Below are positions 54,124 to 63,992 of a stretch of DNA of 64,000 nt, piece by piece. Position 1 is the first letter of the stretch. The number at the start of each line of letters is the position of its first letter. The translations under genes and the position numbers were made by a program. This stretch comes from Xanthomarina sp. F2636L (GTDB taxonomy: Bacteria > Bacteroidota > Bacteroidia > Flavobacteriales > Flavobacteriaceae), in the NCBI RefSeq assembly GCF_026410195.1, contig NZ_JAPMLM010000068.1:129001-193000 (forward strand). The letters run 5' to 3'. The notes under the pieces are model-generated. The model did no database searches. It saw only the letters and a list, made by a program, of their open reading frames with translations, and was not told the DNA's origin.

Positions 54124-54852
54124 TTGACAAAAGTTAAGCCATATAAAGATAGTGATTTAGGCAAAAAAGAGCAAGTAACTAAAATGTTTGATGCTATTTC
54201 AAATGAATATGACGGATTAAATCGTGTAATATCCTTTGGAATAGATATTAAATGGCGAAAAAAAGTCGTGAGTCTAGTTGCTGAAACCAATCCAAACATC
54301 GTATTAGACATTGCTACCGGCACAGGAGATTTAGCCATAAATTTAGCCGAAACAAAAGCAGAAAAAATTATTGGCCTGGACATTAGTCAAGGCATGTTAA
54401 ATGTTGGGAAAGAAAAAATTCTTAAAAAACATTTGCAAGATAGAATTGAAATGGTTGTTGGCGATTCGGAAAATTTACCTTTTGAAGAAAACACCTTTGA
54501 TGCCATTACAGTAGGTTTTGGGATTAGAAATTTTGAAACTTTAGAAAAAGGACTTACAGAAATATTACGTGTTTTAAAACCTGGTGGGATTTTTGTAATT
54601 TTAGAAACTTCAGTTCCTACCAAACCACCTTTTAAACAAGGCTACAACCTATACACTAATAACATTATGCCAATTATTGGCAAGCTTTTTTCTAAAGACC
54701 AAAGTGCATACAGATATTTAAGCGATTCTGCATCAGTTTTTCCTTTTGGAGAAGCTTTAAACAATATTTTAAGCGAAATTGGGTTTATAAATGTTGTAAA
54801 CAAGCCACAAACTTTTGGAGTGGCAACCATTTATACATCATCAAAAAAATAA
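54124..54852 (+). CDS. menG: Demethylmenaquinone methyltransferase (UbiE/MenG)
   Basis: The 242-residue SAM enzyme does the last methylation of menaquinone. SAM motif LDIATGTGDLAIN; also FDAISNEYDGLN, LPFEENTFDAITVGFGIRN and LKPGGIFVILETS. The start is TTG at 54124 (MTKVKPYKDSD); no ATG is near, and a TTG at 54106 overlaps the promoter box. porT follows after one base, so they are co-transcribed. Confidence 0.95.
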   Translation: MTKVKPYKDSDLGKKEQVTKMFDAISNEYDGLNRVISFGIDIKWRKKVVSLVAETNPNIVLDIATGTGDLAINLAETKAEKIIGLDISQGMLNVGKEKILKKHLQDRIEMVVGDSENLPFEENTFDAITVGFGIRNFETLEKGLTEILRVLKPGGIFVILETSVPTKPPFKQGYNLYTNNIMPIIGKLFSKDQSAYRYLSDSASVFPFGEALNNILSEIGFINVVNKPQTFGVATIYTSSKK

Positions 54853-54853
54853 T

Positions 54854-55567
54854 ATGAAAAACATCCTTTTTCTATTCACTTTTTTATTCGTATTCCAGTC
54901 GGCTTCTGCACAACTGTTTACTAGAGAAAAAGTATTAAACGATGAAAATGTTGATAAGAACTTTTTAAGTTACGGTTATTTCATTGGATTCAATAGCTAC
55001 GATTTTAATTTCGACTATATTCAAAACAAACCAGATATTCAAGTTGCAAAAACGACAGGTTTTAATGTGGGATTGATTGGTAATATGCGTATTAACAACT
55101 ATTTGGATTTAAGATTAGAACCAGGTTTGTCCATTACAACCCGAAACTTAGAATATCCAGAAAGTTATTTTAACGGTATAGAACATACGCCTTCAGATTT
55201 AGAAAGAGAAGTGAAATCTACATATATACATGTGCCATTACTATTGAAGGTTTCTACCAAACGCATAAACAACTTTAAACCTTTTATAGTTGGAGGTGTT
55301 TCTACTGCATTAAACCTTTCTAGTAATGAAGATAACCCAGACGATAATAGTGCTGGAAAATTTAGGACAAAAAAGAATATGTATTTCTACGAAGTTGGTT
55401 TTGGAATCGATTTTTATCTATTTTACTTTAAATTTACACCTTCTATTCGTGGCGTATTTGCCATTAACGACGAGCTAGTAAGAGATGTAGATCCAAATTC
55501 TCCTTGGACTGGAAATATAGATAGCATGAAAACACGTGGAGTGTTTATTAACTTCACATTTCAATAG
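54854..55567 (+). CDS. porT: PorT-family T9SS outer-membrane protein
   Basis: The 237-residue protein has a signal peptide (LFLFTFLFVFQSASAQ) and an eight-strand-barrel pattern: YGYFIGFNSYDFNFDY, NYLDLRLEPGLSITTRNL, VPLLLKVSTKR, and a final aromatic strand GVFINFTFQ with C-terminal Gln. The start is the ATG at 54854; an upstream start at 54815 would destroy the signal peptide. It is needed for the type IX secretion and gliding apparatus in this phylum. It adjoins menG. Confidence 0.92.
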   Translation: MKNILFLFTFLFVFQSASAQLFTREKVLNDENVDKNFLSYGYFIGFNSYDFNFDYIQNKPDIQVAKTTGFNVGLIGNMRINNYLDLRLEPGLSITTRNLEYPESYFNGIEHTPSDLEREVKSTYIHVPLLLKVSTKRINNFKPFIVGGVSTALNLSSNEDNPDDNSAGKFRTKKNMYFYEVGFGIDFYLFYFKFTPSIRGVFAINDELVRDVDPNSPWTGNIDSMKTRGVFINFTFQ

Positions 55568-55652
55568 AAAATTTTGTTGTTGAGATGTTTGTTTAGAGAC
55601 TTGTTTAATTTATATTATATACAACCAAACGCCTTTATGACTAAACGTCATA

Positions 55653-56372
55653 TTATCCTCTTCGGAATTCACTCAATAAAATAGCTGTTGCTGTAGCCAC
55701 ATTTAAACTTTCTGTAGCTTGCAAATTGCCAAACCTAGGAATAGTAATTTTTGTGGCAATAAGATTTTCAATGTCTTTAGAAACGCCATTGGCTTCGTTA
55801 CCAAGAACTAAAACACCCTTATTAGGTAATTCTTTTTTATAAATATTCTCACCATCCATAAATGCGCCAAAGGTTTCCATATTTATGTCTTTTAAAAACT
55901 TGGGTAAATCTAAATACGAAATGTTTACTCTAGTTATGGAGCCCATTGTAGCTTGAATTACCTTTGGATTAAAACAATCTACTGTTTCTAAATTACAGAC
56001 CAATTCTGTAATTCCAAACCAATCGCAAAGTCTAATAATGGTCCCTAAATTCCCTGGATCTCGAACATTATCTAAAGCCACAATTAATTGATTGATTTTT
56101 ATTGGTTCTGTTTTCGGTATTTTAAAAACGGCTAAAGCTGTATTGGGAGTCGTTAAAAAACTAATTTTTTTAAGTTCGGCTTCAGTAATTAGAATTTCAA
56201 GATTGGCATTAATTTTGAAAGACTCTGTAGTATATAACTGTTGTAATTTAAAATGAGATGCTATTAGTTCGTTAATGGTTTTAACACCTTCAGCAACAAA
56301 TAAACCGTGTTGAAGTCGGTATTTTTTTTGTTTTAAACTCGTTATTAATTTTATTTGGTTTTTAGATAACAT
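55653..56372 (-). CDS. SpoU/TrmH-family RNA 2'-O-methyltransferase
   Basis: The 239-residue protein has an N-terminal substrate-binding domain (KQKKYRLQHGLFVAEG) and the SPOUT knot: motif 1 NVRDPGNLGTIIR, motif 2 VLVLGNEANGVS, motif 3 IPRFGNLQATESLNVATA. It methylates ribose in tRNA or rRNA; the site cannot be told. It is divergent from the TamL gene. Confidence 0.92.
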   Translation of the reverse strand: MLSKNQIKLITSLKQKKYRLQHGLFVAEGVKTINELIASHFKLQQLYTTESFKINANLEILITEAELKKISFLTTPNTALAVFKIPKTEPIKINQLIVALDNVRDPGNLGTIIRLCDWFGITELVCNLETVDCFNPKVIQATMGSITRVNISYLDLPKFLKDINMETFGAFMDGENIYKKELPNKGVLVLGNEANGVSKDIENLIATKITIPRFGNLQATESLNVATATAILLSEFRRG

Positions 56373-56490
56373 TCAAACTTATTTAAATATATTTTTCGAT
56401 TGAAATAATGTATTTTTGAGTTTAATTGAAGTAATTTTTATTACTCTTAAAAACAGCAACTCTTTTATTACTCGTTAATTTTATTTGTAT

Positions 56491-59013
56491 TTGAAACTGC
56501 AATTCTCAAAAATAGTATTATTTATTGTAATTACAGGTTTTTTGTATTCTTGTAATTCCGTTAAAAGAGTTCCTGAAAACGAGCACTTACTTGTTGAGAA
56601 TAACATTTATGTAAATGATAAAAAAAATAATACAGAGCGCGTTAACAATTTATTGTTTCAACAACGTAATAAAAAAATCGTTAATATTCCTTTAAGGTTA
56701 CATATTTACAATACTGCAAGACCTAACATAGATTCAATTATTAATGCCAATATAGACTCGAAACCTAAAAAAAGAAAAAGGCTAGAGCGTTTCCTTTCAA
56801 AAAAACAATTAGATAAATATATTGAAACAAGAGTAGGTATTAATAATTGGTTAAAAAACACAGGAGAAACTCCAGTTATTGTTAACAAAGAAAAAACAGA
56901 AAGATCTGAAAAACAATTAGAAGCCTATTATTTTAATAATGGTTGGTTTAATGTAGATGCTACTTCAAAAACAGATACCCTAGAAAACAAAAAAGCTACA
57001 ATAAATTATTATGTAAAAACTGGTGATCCTTATATTGTAGATTCCCTTTCTACAAAAATAGCATCTCCTATAGTTGATTCTCTTTATAATGTTACAAAAA
57101 AAGAATCCTTCATAAAAAAGAATCAACAATATAGAACAGCCACCTTTGCTAATGAGAAGGAAAGAATTATTAGAGAAATGAGGAACTCTGGAGTGTACCA
57201 TTTTAATCAGGATTATGTGTATTTTGATATGGACACCATAAACACCAACAAAAAAGTACATGTAGAATTACAAATTCTAAACAGATCTATTAGATCTCAA
57301 GATTCTACCTTTAAAAAGCCTTTCAGTATCTATAAAATTAAAGAAGTAAATGTTTTTACAGATTTTTCTTATGAAAAGAAAGATCTAGAATTATCAGATT
57401 CCACCAAATTTAAAAACTTCAACTTATATAGTTTTGGTAAAATGCGCTTTAAGCCAAAAGCTATAACTGATGCTATTTTTATAACTCCGGGAGACGTTTT
57501 TAGAGACAAAGATAGGACAAACACCTACAGACACATAAACAACTTACAAACTTTTAAACACCCAAGCATCGATTATATTGAAAACCCAGACTCCACTTTA
57601 ACAGCCAATATTTTATTGACACCTTATAAAAAGTTTGGTTTAAATTTTAGTGCTGAAGTCTCGCAAAGTAACATTCAATCTATAGGTTTAGCTTTCAACC
57701 CAAGTTTATTAATGCGTAATGTTTTTAGAGGTTCAGAAACATTGGAGCTCTCGGCTTTTGGTTCTATTGGGGCATCGAAGGATGGAGGTGATGAAAGCGA
57801 TCCATTTTTCGATATTAATGAAATAGGGGTCGATTTAAGGTTAACTATTCCAAGGTTGTTCTTTCCGTTTAATACTGAAAAAATTATACCTAAAACCATG
57901 TTTCCCAGCACACGAATCTCCATTTCCAGTTCTAGTCAAACAAATGTTGGTCTAGATAAACAAACAGTTTCTAGTATTTTTAATTATAAATGGTTTGCTT
58001 CAAATCTAGTAACTAACAGATTGGATTTGTTTAATATTCAATACGTTAGAAACTTAAACACAGACAACTATTTTGGCATTTATGGAAACTCCTACAATGA
58101 ATTAAACAATATATCTCAAGACATAGATTATAATAATGGGAACGATTTAAATTTTCCAAGTCAAACGGACGCGTTTATTAACGATGTATTATCTGGTAAT
58201 ACATCATTACAACCAGGAGATCCAGATTATGACGATGTTTATGCCATAAACGAAAGAAAAATAAGACTTACTGAAAACAACCTAATTTTTGCCACCAATT
58301 TTAACTACACAAGAGATAATAGAGAAAACCTTTATGACGAGACCTTTTCTATTTTTAGGTTTAAAGTAGAATTGGCTGGGAATTTATTTTCTGCCATCTC
58401 TAAGATTGCCAGTTTAGATAAAAATAATACTAATCAATACGAAATTTTTAATGTAGCATACTCACAATATGTAAAAACAGAATTCGATTATATTAAGCAT
58501 TGGGATTTAGGTAAGAAAAATGTATTGGCTATAAGAACGTTTGCAGGTATTGCCATACCATATGGAAACTCTACAAACATCCCATTTTCTAAAAGTTTCT
58601 TTGCAGGTGGAACAAACGACAATCGTGCTTGGACAGCATACAGCCTTGGGCCTGGAAGCTTAGATAGTAATGACGAGTTTAACGAAGCCAATCTAAAATT
58701 AGCTTTCAACATTGAACATAGATTTAATATTTTCGAAAGTTTTAATGGTGCACTTTTTATTGATACTGGAAATATTTGGAACGTATTTGATGATGTGACA
58801 GATCCAAAAGCCACTTTTACTAATTTTGCATCTTTAAAAGATATAGCTGTAGGCTCTGGCTTTGGTTTAAGATACGATTTTGGCTTTGCTGTTTTTCGTT
58901 TTGATATCGGCTTTAAAACCTATGATCCTTCACGTCAAGAAAACAATAGATGGTTTAAAGATTACAATTTTTCAAATGCTGTTTATAACATAGGCATCAA
59001 TTACCCTTTCTAA
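56491..59013 (+). CDS. tamL: TamL-like lipoprotein, BamA/TamA-family outer-membrane barrel
   Basis: The ~840-residue protein begins with a lipoprotein signal (GFLYSC, Cys ~21) followed by POTRA-like domains (e.g. YYFNNGWFNVDATSK, ENPDSTLTANILLTPYK) and an Omp85 barrel with a late GSGFGLRYDFGFAVFRFDIG strand and terminal NIGINYPF. This is the lipid-anchored Bacteroidota version of TamA, working with TamB in the outer membrane. Only TTG starts exist (56485 and 56491); I chose 56491. Confidence 0.88.
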   Translation: MKLQFSKIVLFIVITGFLYSCNSVKRVPENEHLLVENNIYVNDKKNNTERVNNLLFQQRNKKIVNIPLRLHIYNTARPNIDSIINANIDSKPKKRKRLERFLSKKQLDKYIETRVGINNWLKNTGETPVIVNKEKTERSEKQLEAYYFNNGWFNVDATSKTDTLENKKATINYYVKTGDPYIVDSLSTKIASPIVDSLYNVTKKESFIKKNQQYRTATFANEKERIIREMRNSGVYHFNQDYVYFDMDTINTNKKVHVELQILNRSIRSQDSTFKKPFSIYKIKEVNVFTDFSYEKKDLELSDSTKFKNFNLYSFGKMRFKPKAITDAIFITPGDVFRDKDRTNTYRHINNLQTFKHPSIDYIENPDSTLTANILLTPYKKFGLNFSAEVSQSNIQSIGLAFNPSLLMRNVFRGSETLELSAFGSIGASKDGGDESDPFFDINEIGVDLRLTIPRLFFPFNTEKIIPKTMFPSTRISISSSSQTNVGLDKQTVSSIFNYKWFASNLVTNRLDLFNIQYVRNLNTDNYFGIYGNSYNELNNISQDIDYNNGNDLNFPSQTDAFINDVLSGNTSLQPGDPDYDDVYAINERKIRLTENNLIFATNFNYTRDNRENLYDETFSIFRFKVELAGNLFSAISKIASLDKNNTNQYEIFNVAYSQYVKTEFDYIKHWDLGKKNVLAIRTFAGIAIPYGNSTNIPFSKSFFAGGTNDNRAWTAYSLGPGSLDSNDEFNEANLKLAFNIEHRFNIFESFNGALFIDTGNIWNVFDDVTDPKATFTNFASLKDIAVGSGFGLRYDFGFAVFRFDIGFKTYDPSRQENNRWFKDYNFSNAVYNIGINYPF

Positions 59014-59028
59014 GCTGTTTTATTTTCT

Positions 59029-59036
59029 TATTTTTG
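59029..59036 (+). promoter_or_regulatory. -7 promoter box of fbaA (TATTTTTG)
   Basis: This is an exact TAnnTTTG match 29 bases before the ATG. Confidence 0.6.
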
Positions 59037-59064
59037 TACTTTCAACCTTTATAATTATACAATT

Positions 59065-60132
59065 ATGGCTCATAATATTAAACCTGGAGTTGCAACAGGA
59101 CAAGAAGTTCAAAATATTTTTAAACTAGCTAAAGAAAAAGGATTTGCTTTACCGGCTGTAAACGTGGTAGGTTCAAACAGTATCAATGGTGTTTTAGAAA
59201 CTGCCAGAGATTTAAATGCACCGGTTATTATTCAGTTTTCTAATGGAGGTGGTGTTTTTAATGCAGGAAAAGGTCTAAGTAACGACAACCAGAAAGCTGC
59301 CATTGCAGGTTGTATTGCAGGTGCTAAACACGTGCATTTAATGGCAGAAGCTTATGGTGTTCCTGTAATTTTACACACAGACCATTGTGCTAAAAAACTA
59401 TTGCCTTGGATTGATGGTTTATTAGATGCAAGCGAGCAACACTATAAAGACACTGGAAAACCGTTATACAGTTCTCACATGATTGATTTAAGTGAAGAAC
59501 CAATTGAAGAAAACATAGAGATTTGTAAAGAATACCTAAGTAGAATGAGCAAAATGGGGATGACTTTAGAAATTGAACTTGGCATTACTGGAGGTGAAGA
59601 AGATGGTGTAGACAATACAGATGTAGACGATTCTAAACTTTATACACAACCAGAAGAAGTGGCATATGCATTTGAAGAATTAAGCAAAATAAGCAACCAA
59701 TTCACTATTGCTGCAGCCTTTGGAAATGTGCATGGCGTTTACAAACCAGGAAATGTTAAGCTTACTCCAAAAATCCTTAAGAATTCCCAAGAATATGTGT
59801 CAAAGAAATTTGGTGTAGAACATAATCATATCGATTTTGTGTTTCATGGAGGCTCTGGTTCTACTGTTGAAGAAATTAGAGAAGCCATTGGTTATGGAGT
59901 AATAAAAATGAATATCGATACAGATATGCAATATGCATTTACTTCTGGTGTGCGTGATTATATGAAAGAAAAAGAAGCTTTCTTACAATCGCAAATTGGA
60001 AATCCAGATGGAGACGATGTTCCAAATAAAAAATATTACGACCCAAGAGTTTGGTTACGTGAAGGAGAAAACACCTTTGTGGAGCGTTTAAAAAAGGCTT
60101 TCGAAGACTTAAATAATGTAAATACTTTATAA
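59065..60132 (+). CDS. fbaA: Class II fructose-bisphosphate aldolase
   Basis: The 355-residue zinc aldolase of class IIA cleaves fructose 1,6-bisphosphate to DHAP and GAP. The zinc/catalytic motif LHTDHCAKKLLPWIDG, GGEEDGVDNT and the Gly loop FHGGSGS match E. coli FbaA. It works in glycolysis and gluconeogenesis alongside GpmI. Confidence 0.97.
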   Translation: MAHNIKPGVATGQEVQNIFKLAKEKGFALPAVNVVGSNSINGVLETARDLNAPVIIQFSNGGGVFNAGKGLSNDNQKAAIAGCIAGAKHVHLMAEAYGVPVILHTDHCAKKLLPWIDGLLDASEQHYKDTGKPLYSSHMIDLSEEPIEENIEICKEYLSRMSKMGMTLEIELGITGGEEDGVDNTDVDDSKLYTQPEEVAYAFEELSKISNQFTIAAAFGNVHGVYKPGNVKLTPKILKNSQEYVSKKFGVEHNHIDFVFHGGSGSTVEEIREAIGYGVIKMNIDTDMQYAFTSGVRDYMKEKEAFLQSQIGNPDGDDVPNKKYYDPRVWLREGENTFVERLKKAFEDLNNVNTL

Positions 60133-60171
60133 AATAATGTTAGTGTTTCCACTTAATTAAAAACAATACTA

Positions 60172-60179
60172 TAATTTTG
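60172..60179 (+). promoter_or_regulatory. -7 promoter box of accD (TAATTTTG)
   Basis: This is an exact TAnnTTTG match. The leader to the ATG is about 95 bases and contains a TTCGAC-type repeat. Confidence 0.55.
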
Positions 60180-60236
60180 TGGTCTGGCTAAACAGGAATC
60201 GATTGTAGAAGAAATTCTAAAATCAGTAATCATAAA

Positions 60237-60260
60237 CTTGTCCTTAGCAGAGTCGAAGGA
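60237..60260. repeat. TTCGAC-type interspersed repeat, copy 4, in the accD leader
   Basis: CTTGTCCTTAGCAGAGTCGA (then AGGA) is an inverse-oriented relative of the repeats at 1437 and 2594. It lies in the accD 5' leader and overlaps the alternative TTG start at 60238. Confidence 0.5.
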
Positions 60261-60279
60261 TCTAAAACCGTATATCGAT

Positions 60280-61137
60280 ATGTCTTGGTTTAAAAGAAAA
60301 GAAAAAGGAATTCAAACCACAACCGAACAAAAAAAGGATACTCCTAAAGGTTTGTGGTATAAATCTCCTACTGGTAAAATAGTAGATACCAAAGAACTTG
60401 AACAAAATTTTTATGTAAGTCCCGAAGACGGTTACCATGTAAGAATTGGAAGTAAAGAATATTTCGAAATCTTATTCGACGATAATAAGTTTAAAGAATT
60501 AGATGTGAAACTAGAATCTAAGGATCCTTTAAAGTTCGAAGACACAAAAAAATACCCTGACCGTTTAAAAGCGGCTCAAGAAAAAACCAAATTAAAAGAC
60601 GCAGTACGTACTGCTGTTGGAAAATCTAAAGGTAAAGATTTAGTAGTTGCATGTATGGACTTTTCATTTATTGGTGGTTCTATGGGCTCTGTTGTAGGCG
60701 AAAAAATTGCACGTGCTGCAGATTACTCATTAAAAAAGAAAGTTCCTTTCATGATTATTTCTAAATCTGGTGGAGCAAGAATGATGGAAGCTGCATTATC
60801 TTTAATGCAGTTAGCTAAAACCTCGGTTAAACTAGCACAACTGGCAGATGCTGGAATTCCATATATTTCTTTATGTACTGATCCAACAACTGGTGGAACC
60901 ACAGCCTCATTTGCCATGTTAGGAGATATAAATATTAGCGAACCTGGAGCCTTAATTGGCTTTGCTGGACCAAGAGTTGTAAAAGATACCACAGGTCAAG
61001 AATTACCAGAAGGTTTCCAAACGTCTGAATTTTTATTAGAACATGGTTTTCTAGATTTTATTACTCATAGAAAAAATCTAAAAAACAAAGTTAATTTATA
61101 TATCGACTTGATTTCTAATCAGCCTTTAAGAGAGTAA
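60280..61137 (+). CDS. accD: Acetyl-CoA carboxylase carboxyltransferase subunit beta
   Basis: The 285-residue protein (ATG at 60280, [10 protein letters not shown]) is the beta carboxyltransferase of acetyl-CoA carboxylase in fatty acid synthesis. The crotonase-like core is intact ([51 protein letters not shown]). The N-terminal zinc ribbon is present in outline ([30 protein letters not shown]) but all four usual cysteines are missing. A TTG at 60238 would add 14 residues encoded by the repeat. Confidence 0.95.
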   Translation: MSWFKRKEKGIQTTTEQKKDTPKGLWYKSPTGKIVDTKELEQNFYVSPEDGYHVRIGSKEYFEILFDDNKFKELDVKLESKDPLKFEDTKKYPDRLKAAQEKTKLKDAVRTAVGKSKGKDLVVACMDFSFIGGSMGSVVGEKIARAADYSLKKKVPFMIISKSGGARMMEAALSLMQLAKTSVKLAQLADAGIPYISLCTDPTTGGTTASFAMLGDINISEPGALIGFAGPRVVKDTTGQELPEGFQTSEFLLEHGFLDFITHRKNLKNKVNLYIDLISNQPLRE

Positions 61138-61171
61138 TCCTTAATTTATAAAATTAAATATTTGCAAAAGA

Positions 61172-61200
61172 TTGCTATTAATGAAAAAGTAGTATATTTG
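61172..61200 (+). promoter_or_regulatory. rpsO promoter (TTG, 18 bases, TATATTTG)
   Basis: TTG at 61172-61174 and TATATTTG at 61193-61200 give the canonical Bacteroidota -33/-7 pair, about 55 bases before the rpsO start. Confidence 0.75.
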
Positions 61201-61254
61201 CAGCTTGAAAGAAAATCTTTCATATACATAAAAATCATTTACAATAATATTAGA

Positions 61255-61524
61255 ATGTATTTAACTAAAGAAGAAAAACAAGAGCTTTTCGCAAAACACG
61301 GTAAAGGAAAAAACGATACTGGAAGTGCAGAAGGACAAATTGCAATATTTACGCAACGTATTGAGCATTTAAGTCAACACTTAAAAACGAATCGTAAAGA
61401 TTTCAACACAGAGCGTTCATTAGTAATGCTAGTTGGTAAGCGTCGTGCTTTACTAGACTATTTAATAAAGAAAGATGTCTTAAGATATCGTGCTATTGTT
61501 AAAGAATTAGGATTAAGAAAATAA
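61255..61524 (+). CDS. rpsO: 30S ribosomal protein S15
   Basis: The 89-residue protein has the exact family length and sequence pattern (GSAEGQIAIFTQRIEHLSQH, GKRRALLDYLIKKD). It binds the central domain of 16S rRNA. The frame is open from 61162, but the promoter at 61172-61200 lies in that extension, so the ATG at 61255 is right. pnp follows, as in many bacteria. Confidence 0.97.
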   Translation: MYLTKEEKQELFAKHGKGKNDTGSAEGQIAIFTQRIEHLSQHLKTNRKDFNTERSLVMLVGKRRALLDYLIKKDVLRYRAIVKELGLRK

Positions 61525-61533
61525 TCACAATCT

Positions 61534-61558
61534 AAGAGGCTTCGCGCCTCTTTTTTTG
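61534..61558 (+). terminator. Terminator of rpsO
   Basis: The stem AAGAGGC/GCCTCTT is followed by a T run. It separates rpsO from pnp; some readthrough is possible. Confidence 0.85.
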
Positions 61559-61679
61559 TTTTATAATACCTCATTCGTAAGAGTTTAAAATTCGTGAATA
61601 AGAAGCTATTCATAGTTTTTCATTGGTCACAACTACTACAACAACACAACTACCAATGTTTAATTAGAATTAAAAAATT

Positions 61680-63932
61680 ATGATTCCAAAAGTTTTTAGA
61701 GAGGTCATTGACCTTGGTGATGGAAGAGAAATCTCCATCGAAACCGGAAAATTAGCTAAACAAGCTCATGGTTCGGTTGTAGTTCAATCTGGAAAATGTA
61801 TGTTATTATGTACAGTTGTTTCCAACTACAAACAAAGCGATGTCGACTTTTTACCATTAACGGTAGATTATCGTGAAAAATTTGCTGCAGCTGGACGTTA
61901 TCCAGGTGGATTCTTTAAAAGAGAAGCAAGACCAAGTGATGGTGAAGTTTTAACTATGCGTTTAGTGGACCGTGTGTTACGTCCATTATTTCCAAAAGAC
62001 TACCATGCTGAAACTCAAGTTATGATTCAGTTAATGTCTCATGACGATGATGTTATGCCAGACGCTATGGCTGGATTAGCTGCTTCTGCTGCTATTCAAT
62101 TATCAGATTTTCCATTTGAATGTGCTATTTCCGAAGCTCGTGTAGCTAGGGTAAATGGCGAATTTGTAATCAACCCAACACGTGCACAATTAGCAGAATC
62201 TGACATCGATATGATGATTGGAGCTTCTGCCGATTCTGTAATGATGGTTGAAGGTGAAATGGATGAAATTTCTGAAGAAGAAATGGCAGATGCCATTAAA
62301 TTTGCTCATGAAGCAATTAAAGTACAATGTGCTGCTCAACTTAGATTAGCTGAAGCCTTTGGAAAGAAAGACGTTCGTGAATATGAGCCAGAAAGAGAAG
62401 ACAAAGATTTAGAGAAGAGAATTCACGATATGGCATACGATAAGGTGTATGCTATTGCTCAAGCTGGATCTTCTAAACATGAAAGAAGTGCTGCTTTTGA
62501 CGCTATAAAGGAGGAAATTAAAGCAACTTTTTCTGAAGAGGAATTGGAAGATTTTGGTGGTTTAGTTTCTAAATACTATTACCAAGCTGAAAAAGAAGCT
62601 ATTCGTGATTTAACTTTAAATGAAGGTTTACGTTTAGACGGAAGGAAAACTGATCAAATAAGACCAATTTGGTGTGAAGTAGATTACTTGCCATCAACTC
62701 ATGGCTCTTCAATATTTACCCGTGGAGAAACTCAAGCTTTAGCAACAGTTACATTAGGAACTTCAAGAGATGCAAACCAGGTAGACATGCCATCTTATGA
62801 AGGTGAAGAGCGTTTCTATTTACATTATAACTTTCCTCCATTTTCAACTGGTGAAGCGCGTCCAATTCGTGGCACGTCTCGTCGTGAAGTAGGACATGGA
62901 AACTTAGCGCAACGCGCATTGAAAGGAATGATTCCTGATGAATGTCCTTATACTGTTCGTGTAGTTTCAGAAGTTTTAGAATCTAACGGTTCGTCTTCTA
63001 TGGCAACTGTTTGTGCTGGAACTATGGCGCTTATGGATGCTGGTGTTCAATTAAAGAAACCTGTTTCTGGAATTGCTATGGGATTAATTTCCGATGCTGA
63101 ATCTGGAAAATACGCTGTTCTTTCTGATATTTTAGGAGACGAAGATCACTTAGGTGATATGGACTTTAAAGTAACAGGTACGGCAGATGGTATTACTGCT
63201 TGTCAAATGGATATCAAAGTAAAAGGTCTTTCATACGAAATTCTTGTAAATGCACTTCAACAAGCACGTGAAGGACGTTTACATATTTTAGAAAAACTAA
63301 CAGACACTATTGCTACTCCAAATGCAGATGTTAAAGAACATGCTCCAACCATGGTAACAAGACGTATTCCTAATGAATTTATTGGTGCTTTAATTGGTCC
63401 TGGTGGAAAAGTAATTCAAGAATTACAAAAAGAAACCGATACCACTATTGTTATTAACGAAGATCCAGAAACGGAAGAAGGTATTGTAGAAGTTTTAGGA
63501 GTTGGTAGAAAAGGTATCGATGCAGTTTTAGCAAAAATTGACTCCTTATTATTTAAACCCGAAGTTGGAAGTATTTACGAAGTAAAAGTAATAAAAATGT
63601 TAGATTTTGGTGCTGTAGTAGAATATACGGAAGCTCCAGGAAACGAAGTTTTATTACATGTAAGTGAACTAGCTTGGGAACGTACAGAAAACGTATCTGA
63701 CGTAGTTAATATGGGAGATGTTTTTGATGTAAAATACTTTGGAATAGATTCAAGAACTAGAAAAGAAAAAGTTTCTAGAAAAGCTATTTTACCAAAACCA
63801 GAAGGTTTTAAAGAAAGACCTCCTAGAGATAATAACAGAAATGGTGGACGTGACAATCGTGGGTCTCGCGACAATAAAGGTCGTGATAATCGTCGTGATG
63901 ATAGGAAACCAAGAGAAGATAAGAAGGATTAA
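61680..63932 (+). CDS. pnp: Polyribonucleotide nucleotidyltransferase (PNPase)
   Basis: The 750-residue phosphorolytic 3'-5' exoribonuclease has two RNase PH cores (first with [18 protein letters not shown], second with [12 protein letters not shown] and [13 protein letters not shown]), a KH domain ([16 protein letters not shown]), an S1 domain ([17 protein letters not shown]) and a ~38-residue Arg/Asp/Asn-rich tail. It degrades mRNA and matures small RNAs. The tail is beyond the E. coli pattern and looks like an RNA-binding or protein-binding extension. Confidence 0.97.
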   Translation: MIPKVFREVIDLGDGREISIETGKLAKQAHGSVVVQSGKCMLLCTVVSNYKQSDVDFLPLTVDYREKFAAAGRYPGGFFKREARPSDGEVLTMRLVDRVLRPLFPKDYHAETQVMIQLMSHDDDVMPDAMAGLAASAAIQLSDFPFECAISEARVARVNGEFVINPTRAQLAESDIDMMIGASADSVMMVEGEMDEISEEEMADAIKFAHEAIKVQCAAQLRLAEAFGKKDVREYEPEREDKDLEKRIHDMAYDKVYAIAQAGSSKHERSAAFDAIKEEIKATFSEEELEDFGGLVSKYYYQAEKEAIRDLTLNEGLRLDGRKTDQIRPIWCEVDYLPSTHGSSIFTRGETQALATVTLGTSRDANQVDMPSYEGEERFYLHYNFPPFSTGEARPIRGTSRREVGHGNLAQRALKGMIPDECPYTVRVVSEVLESNGSSSMATVCAGTMALMDAGVQLKKPVSGIAMGLISDAESGKYAVLSDILGDEDHLGDMDFKVTGTADGITACQMDIKVKGLSYEILVNALQQAREGRLHILEKLTDTIATPNADVKEHAPTMVTRRIPNEFIGALIGPGGKVIQELQKETDTTIVINEDPETEEGIVEVLGVGRKGIDAVLAKIDSLLFKPEVGSIYEVKVIKMLDFGAVVEYTEAPGNEVLLHVSELAWERTENVSDVVNMGDVFDVKYFGIDSRTRKEKVSRKAILPKPEGFKERPPRDNNRNGGRDNRGSRDNKGRDNRRDDRKPREDKKD

Positions 63933-63956
63933 TAAATCTTTTTAAAATCTATAAAT

Positions 63957-63992
63957 AAAAAGCCTATTCATTAATTTGAATAGGCTTTTTTT
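63957..63992 (+). terminator. Terminator of pnp
   Basis: The stem AAAAAGCCTATTCA/TGAATAGGCTTTTT is followed by a T run, about 25 bases past the stop. Confidence 0.9.

Noticed and set aside
60238-60279. TTG start of AccD with 14 extra residues
   Set aside because: Those codons come from an interspersed repeat; the ATG start gives the usual MSWF N-terminus.
61162-61254. N-terminal extension of S15
   Set aside because: The canonical promoter lies within it and S15 is 89 residues in other bacteria.
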